A stretch of 64,000 bases of DNA from positions 186,001 to 250,000 of the forward strand of contig JAMZAV010000052.1 of the NCBI GenBank assembly GCA_024449915.1, in the 5' to 3' direction. Position numbers and translations under genes: made by a program. Positions 40,002 to 51,600 of the stretch are shown in pieces (within the stretch, counting starts at the first letter, position 1; every line of letters begins with the position of its first letter). Under the pieces are notes generated by a model. It saw only the letters and a list, made by a program, of their open reading frames with translations. It ran no database searches and had not been told where the DNA came from. This DNA is from Sweltsa coloradensis (Eukaryota; Arthropoda; Insecta; Plecoptera; Chloroperlidae).

Positions 40002-40085
40002 AACACGGAGATTTGAACCAGGGAACCTTTGGCCCAAGAGTCTAACCCGCTACCATCCTGCCACACAGTGTCGTGAGACCGAGTC
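40002..40085 (-). repeat. tRNA-derived sequence, probably SINE
   Basis: On the minus strand a tRNA-like layout is readable: an A-box-like 'ggcaggatggtagcggg', a spacer with 'gactcttgggccaaagg' and a B-box 'ggttcaaatctc'. The acceptor stem does not pair well, so it is a SINE head or tRNA pseudogene. Confidence 0.5.
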
Positions 40086-40422
40086 GCCTACAAACGTGTT
40101 GGGTGGTATGGACGATGGCCGCTGCAGCAGTCGGTAAGGCAGTCGAGTCACCCATCAAGGCCTAATCCGTCTTCCGCTCGTAAGACGTTGGATTGACTAC
40201 GCAGTGCTAGTTATCGACGCTAGGTCGCTGCACCGCACGGGACGCCTGCAATGTGACTCGCAGGCAGCCCGCTGTACAGCACACGGGGCGACGCGAAGCT
40301 AATTTTCATAAATTAATCGCTCCAGACAAAAGTATGAGGCGTTAAGACAAATGTCTTGACGAGCAGAAAGCAAGATGGTTTATTTATTTTATTGCCAAGG
40401 TTCAGATATGTTTCTTGAACAG

Positions 40423-42051
40423 TAACCAAGCTAGAGCCATGTTTGTTAGTGCACTCTTACATTTTTGCAATACTCATTTAATCCATTCCACAAAAGCTAA
40501 AACGTATACAATCAATATTGATAATCGCCAATTTTATTAAATTGTAGCTAGAAATGGTAGATATACTTCACTAGTAGACATAACTTACATGTTGTTAAGA
40601 TATTGTAGGCTTTCTAGACCCGTGGATGAGTGTTTTGGGTTGTTGCGTCGTGTCGATAGTGGGTTGTCGCTCAATGTATCTATTTCTATTCCTTTAAACT
40701 TATAATTATTTTAAATTTAAACTTAGTCTACCTTTTTATTTTATCCAAGCTTAACTTTTTATTGAAGACGATCGTTTCGACCATTGAAATAAGTAATTAT
40801 TATAAAAGTAATATATCATTATTTGTCTCAATACGAGGATCACAGTTGACCGTTAGACATCCTGGAGAAGTTCATGTAGGCAGTCATCAAAGACAGGAAC
40901 CCAAGTGTAGAAACGAAAACTGAACATACAAGAGGTTCGTGGCCCCGTGGGTGCAAGTTTTCAATGATTGGCATTTCCGAGACAGTTCAAGGGAGGTAGA
41001 GAGAGGGAGGGAAATTGTCAGGACGCTAATTGAGAGGACTTGATCCCTGGCATTCGCCGTTCTGAACGAAGGAAACCTTGCAAAAACTTTCAGACAGGAT
41101 TGCCGGAGGCGGGTATAGAACTATCGACCTTCAGTCTCGCGCGGCACGCACGGGCTACGTACGTACGTCACAATCTTGTATAATCAGAGTGATCAGTAAG
41201 AAACAGAACATGTTGCTGAACGAGCTGGACAAACAATACTCTCCTCCTTCACAGGAAAGAGACAAAATTACATCGAGACTTTAACAGTGTACTGAACACA
41301 AATTTTACAGCCAGGTACAACAGGGAAATGTGCTCCAACTATTAATGGGATATTTGTTTTTGCTTTTCAAAAAAATTCGCGTCATCATGCAATTATCACT
41401 CTCTCTGAGACTCGACTGGCCTCGACTTCCGCGTGGTTTTGAATAATCTGATTCCGTCCATAAAGAAACGATTCCGACATTAGGTAGACTCGAGTTTCGT
41501 TTCCGATTTTCGGAATCATTCCGTGACTTGCGTCTGTGGCAAGGATTTAACCATTGCTTAACCAATCGGAAGCTTCGTTATAAAATCCACCGCCATGATT
41601 ATGTAAGAAGAAACTAGCCAGCCGCATATTTATAAGGCACTGAGTTTTTGTGCAGCCGTGTTTTGTTTTTTTATCTTGTGTACGCAAACAACGTCAAATT
41701 TAAGGTATGTTTGTTAATTACTATGTTTATAGTAAACAATAATGGAAACAAAGTATTGTGCAACAATAAACAACTTATAAAGAGTCAAGCAAGTGTACTG
41801 TGGACCAACACATCACGAAATATTCCGGTATTTAAGCAAAATATAATGCTATGTTATCGAAATAAAAATGGAGGATTTTGTTGTTTACAAATTTACGACT
41901 GTCGGAAGTGTTTCCGTCAACCAAATAGCAGACGGAATCGAAAGATTCGTTGAGTCTACCGATTGTCGGAATACAGCACGGAAATCAACCAAACCACGTG
42001 GATTTTGCGTCGAGTCTCACCCCCCTGCATTGGAAAATATTGTGTTATTTT
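40423..42051. other. Non-coding stretch downstream of the exchanger gene
   Basis: No supported gene. An S3 SINE fragment lies at about 41071-41160. Frames at 41648-41953 and 41868-42053 are open in different phases without recognisable domains. Confidence 0.45.
41071..41160 (-). repeat. S3 SINE fragment
   Basis: Carries 'aaactttcagacaggattgccggaggcgggtatagaac' in pieces matching the S3 family: minus-strand B-box-like stretch followed by the 'cctg(a/t)ctgaa' body. Confidence 0.6.
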
Positions 42052-42212
42052 GATCATCATCATTATCAGTGGCCACGTCCAAGTCTGTGTTGAGTAGGCA
42101 TTGAAGACAGGCCTCTCCATCTTCTTCTGTCCTGCCACCACTCCTCTTCTTCCATCATATTCCAGTCTCCTCCTAAGCTGTTCTACATCTTTTCTCACAC
42201 TATTCTGCCATT
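42052..42212 (-). mobile_element. LINE 3' end fragment, minus strand
   Basis: The minus strand encodes the basic Arg-rich peptide RRRLEYDGRRGVVAGQKK and ends in a GAT-rich tail (plus strand 'atcatcatcattatc'). The same peptide is encoded on the plus strand at 47862-47985. This is the extreme C-terminus and tail of an endonuclease-RT type LINE, inserted about 280 bp beyond the stop codon of the exchanger gene. Confidence 0.65.
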
Positions 42213-42491
42213 ATTGTTAATTACATTAACAGATACACAAAATGAAATACACATTAATTATTAGTATAATTAGGCTATAATTATTTTGTATTACAAGATT
42301 GTGTTCCCAATTCGTATATCATAAAGGGTGTCCCTAAAATGCTACAGTACTAATATGGAGTTGTGAACATAACATGATAAGAACATCGAACTCCAAAAAC
42401 ATTTTGTTATAAGCACAACTGGAAGTCTAAACAATTTTCCAATTCTAAACGGATCCTTATCAGATTAAGCAGAAAAAACAATAATCTTAAT

Positions 42492-42695
42492 TTAATCTTC
42501 ATCTATCTCATCGATGCTGATTTCAACGTCGTCTTCGTCTTCTTCTTTAAGGTCTTCCATCTGTTTCGCTAGGGGTAACTTATTCAGATGCGGTACTTCT
42601 AAGGATACATTCTTCTCGTTGTATTTGCTAGCCGCATGGTCATCCTTCAGCTTCATGATGCCTTCTGTTCTGTTCAGCCTGTCCGGTACAACCTC
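42492..42695 (-). CDS. Exon m: terminal exon with acidic tail and TAA
   Basis: Acceptor ATTCTAG|GAG, phase 0; 67 codons and a TAA at 42492-42494. The peptide runs EVVPDRLNRTEGIMKLKDDH through MEDLKEEDEDDVEISIDEID and ends in Glu-Asp. No long ATG-initiated frame marks it; it was found by continuing phase 0 from exon l. Near the stop I see only an ATTAAA on the minus strand that overlaps the stop itself, and no AATAAA downstream, so the poly(A) site is not located. Confidence 0.85.
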   Translation of the reverse strand, partial: EVVPDRLNRTEGIMKLKDDHAASKYNEKNVSLEVPHLNKLPLAKQMEDLKEEDEDDVEISIDEIDED

Positions 42696-45600
42696 CTAGA
42701 ATACGACATACTTTATACAAGCGCATAAATGTACACGAGCATGTTCACAGTGAAGGTTTCATGTGGCTGTGTGGACACAAAACAACATACACGATGGCAC
42801 TGATTAACACTATAGTGAATGAGAAAGAATCAAGCTGTTCAAAAGGACTCAATCTCTTGCTGTAGGCCTAGCAATACGGAAAGACTTTCAGTCAGGCTTG
42901 CTGGTGGCGGGTTCGAACCGTAACCTCCCGGATCAGCATCTCACACGCGTTACGCACGAGCCAGCACTGTCAGTGGAAGTCCAAGAGGAAGGTGGAGCGT
43001 GGTTATGAGAAAATCAAGAAATCTTCATGGAAGGAGATGCGAAAGGACACGGACGAACTGGTTGCTAACTCTGGCCAACGTTTGGCGGGGAGTGGGTGGA
43101 GGGGGTATTGGGAGGAATGTTAACTGTATTGTTATTTGTTAAATTTAGATATATTATTATGATGACTATAAGAATATTAAAAGACTAGTTAAACAATTAT
43201 GCGTTATAACTTGATTAAACGGAAAGAATAAGCATTACTCCCAATGACTCGGTTCTTATTTCCAAAGCTTATAAAGAAAACAATTATTTATTATCTCGTC
43301 ATGCACATTCCCTTTGAGGGAAATCTCCCAAAGATCCAATTTTTGCGGTGAAAATTATTGGAGGCGAAAAGTGGTCCAGAATGTATGTGAAATTCGCTGG
43401 CCCTCCTCATCCAACAAACATACTAAAATAAACGTAGTGAATAAAAACATATATTTACCTGATCTGATTTAGCTTGCTTTAGTTGTGCTGGTGTCTCGGA
43501 TGGCTCAGGCTCAGGCTCAGGTGGCGTCGGCGTCGATTCTTTAGACGGCGGCGACACTGCCCTCGGCCACACCGGTATCACAGTCTCGACTTCTGTTTCA
43601 TCCATGCTCGCAAGCCTCGACTCACGTGCAAACGGGTTGCTCATATGATGCTGCATGAACTGTGTTGTACTGAGGAAATTGTCTTGATCTGGATGTACTC
43701 TGTTCCTGTTCATACCGCCGTAGACCGATGCGTTGGAACTTACCGTGCTGAGGGTGGAAGATCGGGCATGCAGATTAGCGCCACTGCTGCCACCCGGTTT
43801 GTACCGCGGTTTGTTCATACCGAACATGTTCCAAGCGATGTTACGACCACGACCCTGCACACAGAACGATATAGGGGCAATATAGTACTGTATTTGGATC
43901 TAGCCTAGGGGATGTGGGGAAGATAGATCCGTGCTGGACGTATCCAGTTACAGGCAAAGGTGGGGTTTCTCACATCATAGTCGTCGAAAGGAGGGGGGAG
44001 GGGTAGGGTCCCCGACAATCACTGCCAGAGCTCGCCTCTAGTTTTGGGAAGTAATATCAATTATATGACTGAGTGGGTAGACTCTAAATACGAATTTAAA
44101 ATGTATTTATTGGATGAGCGTAGCGAGCGAAGCGAAGATTCCATTTCACTACACTGGAGAAAAAAATCCGGAATGTTTTTTTTTTTCTTTCTTTCTTTCT
44201 GTATTTTTGTGTGTCTGTTAACACGATTCCGGCTAAACCGATACTCCGATTGCGATGAAATTTCATGGAGGCCTTCGAAATCTCTGAACTTAGAACTGCC
44301 ACGTTTTTGAGCGCAATCGGGAAATTTTTTCTCATAAAAAACGCAATTTTACATTTTTTTTCGATTTTTAAAAACTTTCTTCGACTTATAACACCTAAAT
44401 GCTTTAACCGATTGTAATGATTTTTCACAGAACCTTAATTTCATGAATTAAGATATTCGTGCGAAATTTGAGCGTAATCGAAAAATTATTTCTCATGAAA
44501 ATCGAAATTTTACGTTTTTTTCTTTTTTAAAACAATTCTTTGACTTATAACACCTATATGCTTTATCCTATTGTAATAATTTTTTCACAGAACCTTAATT
44601 TTATAAATTCATATATTTGTGTAAAATTTGTGCGCAATCGAATAATTATTTCTTATGAAAATTTCAATATTACGATTTTTTCCTTTTTTTAAATTACAAT
44701 TAATTAAAAAATTTAAAATTTAAGTTAATTTTTCATTTAATTTAATTTAATTTTTAAAAAATCTCCAAAGAAAGAAAATTGGACTATAACTAATCCTGTA
44801 TCGACCCCTACATTTCAAATTATCCGTCGTCAAAATGTTTAGTTTATTTTGATTGAGGGCGCGTCAACCGTCAGCGTTAGGTCATAATGCGCCACTCTAT
44901 AGGAACCAGGGTATATGGGGAGGAAAATCCCATGATGGTCGGTCAGCAGAACCAGCCACAGGTATAGGGGCGAAAAGGGGGGAGGGTTCTCACGTCGTGG
45001 TCGTCATCGTCTTTGTCACCGTTCGTGTTGTCAAAGGTCGTCTTCGTCGGGCAGGTCGTCAAGGGAAGGGGGAGGGTTCCCCTACGATAACCGCCAGAGC
45101 TCGCCTCTAGTTTCAGGGAGTATTTTACTCCCCTCTCTTGCTATATTGTAAGTCCATGGTATCGCTTACCTTACTGTAATGATTTTTTCACAGAACCTTA
45201 ATTTCATGAATTAAGATATTCGTGCGAAATTTGAGCGTAATCGAAAAATTATTTCTGAAAAATATCGAAATTTTACGTTTTTTTTCTTTTTTAAAAACAA
45301 TTCTTTGACTTATAACACCTATATGCTTTATCATATTGTAATAATTTTTTCACAGAACCTTAATTTTATAAATTCATATATTTGTGTAAAATTTGTGCGC
45401 AATCGAATAATGTATTCTTATGAAAATTTCAATATTACGATTTTTTCCTTTTTTTAAATTACAATTAATTAAAAAAATTTAAAATTTAAGTTAATTTTTC
45501 ATTTAATTTAATTTAATTTTTTAAAAAATCTTCAACTTAGTAATGATTTTTTCACAGAACAACAGAAAATCCGCATAACACATGGCAGCTCAATGCACCA

Positions 45601-48600
45601 ATTACGCTCATCCAACAACGCGGCGGGACTTAAGCGTTTTCCTAGTTTATTTATTTACTCCCCTCTTTATTCATGTTTGCAAGATGGACGTTCCCCCTTT
45701 TCACGCCTTCTACGTTGAACGAGGAATAGACAATATATAAAAATAAAAATTTTGAAAAGAAAGAAAATTAGACTATAACTAATCCTGTATCGACCCCTAC
45801 ATTTCAAATAATCCTTCGTCAAACTTTTTAGTTTATTTTGATTAAGGGCGCGTCAACCGTTAGGTCATAATGCGCCACTCTATAGGAACCAGGGTATATG
45901 GGGAGGAAAATCCCATGATGGTCAGAACCAGCCACAGGTATTGGGGTAGGAAGGGAGGGTTCTCACGTCGCGGTCGTCATCGTCTTTGTCACCGTTCGTG
46001 TTGTCAAAGGTCGTCTTCGTCGGGCAGGTCGTCAAGGGAAGGGGGAGGGTTCCCCTACGACAACCGCCAGAGCTCGCCTCTAGTTTCAGGGAGTATTTTA
46101 CTCCCCTCTCTTGCTATATTGTAAGTCCATGGTATCGCTTACCTTGAGTTTTCTTTTAGACTCCGTTTGATGACTGGACATCCGACTCTTGACGGAGTGT
46201 TGCAGACACTTGGAGGACGACATCTCGACCATCGTGCCACCGTCCTCTGTCTCCATGACGTCATACTCGTCGGCGTCTCTGGCCGGGATTATCAGCAGCT
46301 TCGTCATGATCGACGTCCTCACGTTCATCATGCTCGACAGCTGAACGGACAGAAAACAACACATCAGCTAGTTAACATCTACTACACCCAACCCAACCCT
46401 TAATTACTTCTGGTCGAGGGTTTAATCGTTCGAAGGAAAAACGATAAAGCCTAAAATGTAAATTTCTCGTGGGAAACCTGCTTCGAGTCAAATTACATAC
46501 CCATCCTCTTATCCCATTTGGAGTTATGGTAGTTAGGCAATGCCCAATGGATATTTAGTATTTAATAGGACTCAATATTTTATTTATTTAACATCTATCA
46601 TATTCAGTTAAAAAACTGATTTACAAAGGAGGACAAATACATTAGAAAACCTTGGAAAAACTTCAGCCAGGATTGCCGATGCCAGGTGTCGAACCAGAGA
46701 ATTCGCTAATCAGGGACTCGAGCTTTACGCTTGAGCTACATATTTTGGTATACGATAGACCCATCCTCATGCACAAAATTAAATTCGTTATCTTACGCCG
46801 ACGTAAGTCGTAAGACGTCGTAGCTCTGACATGCCGCGGGGTCGCGTTTATACACGGACATAAGAGACTGATTTTATGAATACAAGCAATTTCAAGCCTT
46901 CACAAGTTTAGGGAACAAAAGCATACCTTAATATCTTTGTTTGTCACTTTTCGTAGCTATTTACATATTTCAAGGTTTGGTCGTTGGTTACGCGGATCGC
47001 AGGCGTGAAATATATAGGAATTAATTCTAAACTGAAAGGGGATGAGTTCAAAGTTGCGTAAGTGTTCCAAAACCTGATTGGCGAACGATTAACGTTGTAA
47101 GATGGTTTAGAACTTGATTTACTGGAAAGAGGAGACGGTGCGTAGTCCTCGGAATGTAAGTGGGCGCAATGTAGATGACGTGGTTATTGGCGTCCATGAC
47201 TTGGCCCTCGATGAGAATCACATCCTCCATGAGATCGCTGACTATGAACATCCGTAGGTTGTCCAGCCTGGGCACGAACGCTCTCTCCAGGTGGGCCTTG
47301 ATCTTGTCCTGGGTCCACGACTGGTAGGCAGGAACGTTCATCAGGATCACTGCCGCCAACCTATGAGACAGATCCTTCCACATGCGAGCTTGTAAGCCAG
47401 TGCTGGGGTCGTTCGACATCGTGAACGCCGTGTTCATGTCTGCGATGGACACCTGGTATGCCTGGAAGTTGAAGACCGATATTGATACCAAAGAAAAAGT
47501 GAACTTTTTAATTGAGAAATCTATCGAAGGTCTATGAAGTATAAAGAACAATAGAATATTGACGATTTGATAAATTTAATGTGGTCTATATGCCCAGTGT
47601 TCAATGCATGCCCCTCTTCTTACTAGGTATACTACATCGCATGCATTTGCAATTTTGCATTAACGACTAAGGAAAACCTCGAAAAAACCTTCAGTCAGGA
47701 TTGTCCCAGTCAGGATTCGAGGATAAAACAGCATCCCAAACAAAATTTTTGTGATGTCATCAAAACACAATAGGTAGATTCTCCGCTCCGGTACGGTATA
47801 TGCAGATCACCAAGTATGGACTAAATATTAGTGACGTCACTTTCATTGTTATCGGACAATTATTTAGGAGGAGGAGACTGGAATGTGGTGGAAGGAGAGG
47901 AGTGGTGGCAGGACAGAAGAAGATGGAGAGGCCTGCCAACCGACCCAACGCAGAGTTGGACGTGGCAACAGATAATGATGATTAGAGCGAGAGAGTAGAA
48001 ACCCTACCTGCACCGAGGACTCGCAGGTCATCGTCACATCGTAGTTCCGACCGGTCAACACGCCCAACACTCCGATCACATTGCCCGAGACGACGTAGTC
48101 TTCATGCTTGTCCTCGAAGCGCAGCGAGGAGAAGAAGTCTATGTTGGGTAGCGCGCCGTAGGTGTTGAGATTGTCCAGGGTTACATCGTTGGGGATGTAG
48201 ATGAGTTTCACCAGACCCGACAAGGATGAAGATGGCGATCGGCGAGTCACCGTCCTTCACAATCGTCTCGCCTATGTTGAAGGTCACCAGTTCTGCGTGA
48301 TTCTGGTGACAATAACAAAAATTCCCTGACTGTGTGGAGGTCCAAAATACCAGAGTTCATTTTATAGTAATAAAAATAATTTTGGAAATTATTGCTGAAA
48401 ATGTCTTCTGTTGTCATGTGTTCTTGTACGGTTTTTCCTGCAATGAATCAAGCGTTTTATTGTACGTAGCAAATTTTAATCAACCAGTTTCATTCCAAAT
48501 TCAGAAATTAAATTAAACATAGAAATTTACAATAATTGGGCCATGGTCAGAAATTGTGTGTTTTTATATAATTATCCGCGATTTTATCTGTGCTCGTGAC

Positions 48601-51600
48601 ATCTTCAACATTGTTGGTGTAGATAATATCATATAGTTAATATTTTCTTGTATGTCCATAAAAATTACATTCAAGTATGTTATCATATACTCAATGATGT
48701 TGGAAATAAAGAATATATTTTAAACAAATTGAAAATATTTCTCTTAAATATCACTTACGAGGAGATGTGAAGCGACAATTTCGTCCCCAATGATCCAGGG
48801 CACCTCTTTGAGCAGCACTTCAGGAGGACAAGGCGAGATCGATTTCAAATGTGTACTGAGGTACTTGATCTGGTCTTCTAGCACAATCATCAACTTTGTG
48901 TATTCCACTTCGTCCAAAAGACCTGGAGGATGACAAGAATGCAGAACATAGATCGTACAATAAGGCGACACATATATTGGATGAGCGAAGCGAAGACCCC
49001 CCCAAAAAATTAGCTTGGGTGTTTTTTTTGTTTGTTTTTTTGTTTTTTTGTCTGTTTGTTCGCTCTCTACCGGGCAAACGGCATATGCGATCTTGATGAA
49101 AATTGGAGGGGACCTTCGAAATCTTTGAACTTAGACTTGCCACGTTTTTGGGTACAATCAAAGAAATATTTCTCGTGAATATCGTTCTTTTACGATTTTT
49201 TTCAATTTTTAGTGCGATATTTTCATGACATTTGGGCCTATTCTGACCAAACGGGTGGGGCTACAACGTTCATATTTTACATGCACATTAAGGTAATGGT
49301 TATGTATTGCTTTATGAAAGAAAAAGTTGAAAAAGTTAGACAGAATCCATAGAATGAAGGTTTTAATATGAGTGCTTTTGAGGTACATAATAACAATTAA
49401 CAAGTAACAATAGGAACTTGACAACAATCACCTACAATGCGTTCAAAAAGCTCATGCAAAAGTAAAGAGACCCCACGCAAACTAAAAACTTACTAAAAAG
49501 CTCATCCATCAACGCGACTAAAAAAAGCGTTTGCGAAACTACCCAGTGGATATTAATTGATACTATAGACTGACTGACAAATGCTGAAAATGCTGGGTGT
49601 AGAGAAGTTAAGTGACAGGGTAGGAAGGACACGGTTGAGATGGTAAAGACATATGAAACGAATGGGGGAAAATAGGACGCCCAAGAAAATGTGTGACATT
49701 GAAGAAGGACAAAAACGTAGGGCAAGGAAGAGATGGAAGGATACCATAGCAGGAGACTTGGAGGCAAGAGGAGAGAGCTGGGAAGATGTGAAAGAGTTAC
49801 GATTGTGGGAAGATAGAAAGAAGTGGAAAATTTTTGGTTACTAAACCCAAGCCGACCCTGCAAGAAGCAGGAAACGGCGATGGATAATGATGATGATTAA
49901 TTGATGATTGATAGAAGGAAACAAGAAGATGTATGGCATAGTGAAGACAAAGAGAAAAGAAAGTGGGGGACAAAGGTACCTAACGGATGACTCGGAGAGA
50001 CTCATTATTAGGGCTAGGATGTTCAGGACCTTTCAAAGTGAGAAAAAGGCAGGCAAATAGTACCTTTAAAACGGCAAAAAAGGACCTAAAAAACACAAAA
50101 AAGACCTATTAAATTTTATCGAATTCAATTGTTTTCATTACTTTCAGTTATTTTTTATTACTGTTACACCAATATATTTTCATTGAGAGGAAAGGGGGAA
50201 TAGTTTTGTCGATATATCAAACACAAGATGAAAAATTAAAAACATAATTTTAACATTTTAATTTCATTTTACATAAGCTCGACACTGCACTCACACTCGC
50301 ACGTTTTGCATTCGTTTCAGCAAATTATATAAAAATAGAACAATAGTACCTAAAAAATGCCCAAAAAGGACCTTTACTCATGAAATGATGTAAATAGGCA
50401 TTTTAAGGCAAAATAAAATTAATATTTTGGCATCCCTAACACTTGAAACATACTTAAAACTATTTTCCAGACATGTATCTACCAATAGAAAAAAAGGAGA
50501 AGTTCTGAACATCCTAGCCCTACTCATTACTAATGCAGATGAGATAAAGGAAAAATGGAAAGAGTACTTCAACCAATTGTTAAATGCAGGAGCAGAAGAC
50601 GTAGAGGACAGGGATGAAGAATTGGAAGTTAGGAGGGAAGATGTGGAAGTGAATGGTCCAACCTGGCAAGAAGTGGAGATGACACTGAAAAGAATGAAGA
50701 ATGGAAAAGCAACAGGAGTTGATGAACTGGTGGCAGAGATGATAAAGGCAGGCGGACCAGTTAAAAAAAAGATACCGGAGGACTGGAGAAAAGGAGTTAT
50801 AGTGGTGATATATAAGAAAGGTGACCGGAAAAAATGTAGTAATTACAGGGGGATCACTTTACTATGCCACACAGCAAAGATTTATGAAAGGATTGTTGAC
50901 AGAAGAATAAGAGAAGAGGTTGATCACATGTTGAATGAGGAACAATGCGGATTTAGATGGGGATCAATAGATCAATATAGATCACAATAGATCATATATT
51001 CGTACTTAGACAGGCCATGGAAAAGAGTTGGGAGCTTGGAAGAAGAATGAGTATGGTCTTCTTAGACATAGTAAAAGCGTATTGATAGTGTGCCAAGGAA
51101 AGTGGTATGGGAGAGTCTGGAAAGAAAAGGAGTGGATAATGGACTAATAGACAGGGTAAAAAGTATGTATGAAGTTTGTGAAAGCTGTGTGAAAACACAA
51201 TTTGGATTGTCAGGGTGGTTCCAAATAACAACAGGGCTATGGCAGGGAAGTGTGTTGTCACCTCTGTTATTCATAATCGTGATGGATGACATCCACAACA
51301 AGGTAAAGATGGAGGCAATTGAAGATGTAGAGGTTATGTTGTTTGCCGAAGACTTGGTGGCATGGTCCGAGCATGAGGAGGTACTCCAAAGATATACAGA
51401 CTTGTGGAATAGAAACATAGAAGAAGCAGGTATAAAAATAAGCATTATAAAGAGTGAGGTTGTAACTAGGCCAGGAGAAGGGGACACAGGGAATTATCAA
51501 GCACAGATAAACATTTGAGGAGAAACCCTGAAAGTGGCGGACAGTATTAGTTATCTAGGAAGTAATGAAAAGTGGAAAGATTAAAAAGGAGATTAACATC

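Larger units (their letters stand above)
39241..40422. mobile_element. Element with ~170-180-bp terminal direct repeats (TRIM-like?)
   Basis: Two direct repeats, 39241-39410 and 40243-40422, share 'cgcctgcaatgtgact(t/c)gcaggcag', a central 'gctccag' segment, 'ggtttatttatttta' and 'cttgaaca'. Within the pair, TG...CA boundaries can be drawn (TGCAATG to TTGAACA). The ~830-bp interior has no gag or pol. An inverted pair 'aggccttgatgggtgac'/'gtcacccatcaaggcct' lies just inside the repeats. This fits a small LTR-type element, but primer-binding and polypurine sites are not convincing. Confidence 0.45.
44414..46146. repeat. Tandem duplication including exon k splice donor
   Basis: About 44414-45172 is a diverged, internally deleted copy of about 45176-46146. 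Both contain the family A tail, the sequence 'actataactaatcctgtatc', a family B copy and, at the end, 'tccatggtatcgcttacctt', which in the right copy is the exon k donor plus three exon bases. The left copy lacks about 200 bp present at 45540-45750. Confidence 0.8.

Noticed and set aside
43483..43908. 141-residue plus-strand Arg-rich frame
   Set aside because: Antisense shadow of exon l; the minus-strand reading has matching splice sites and phase.
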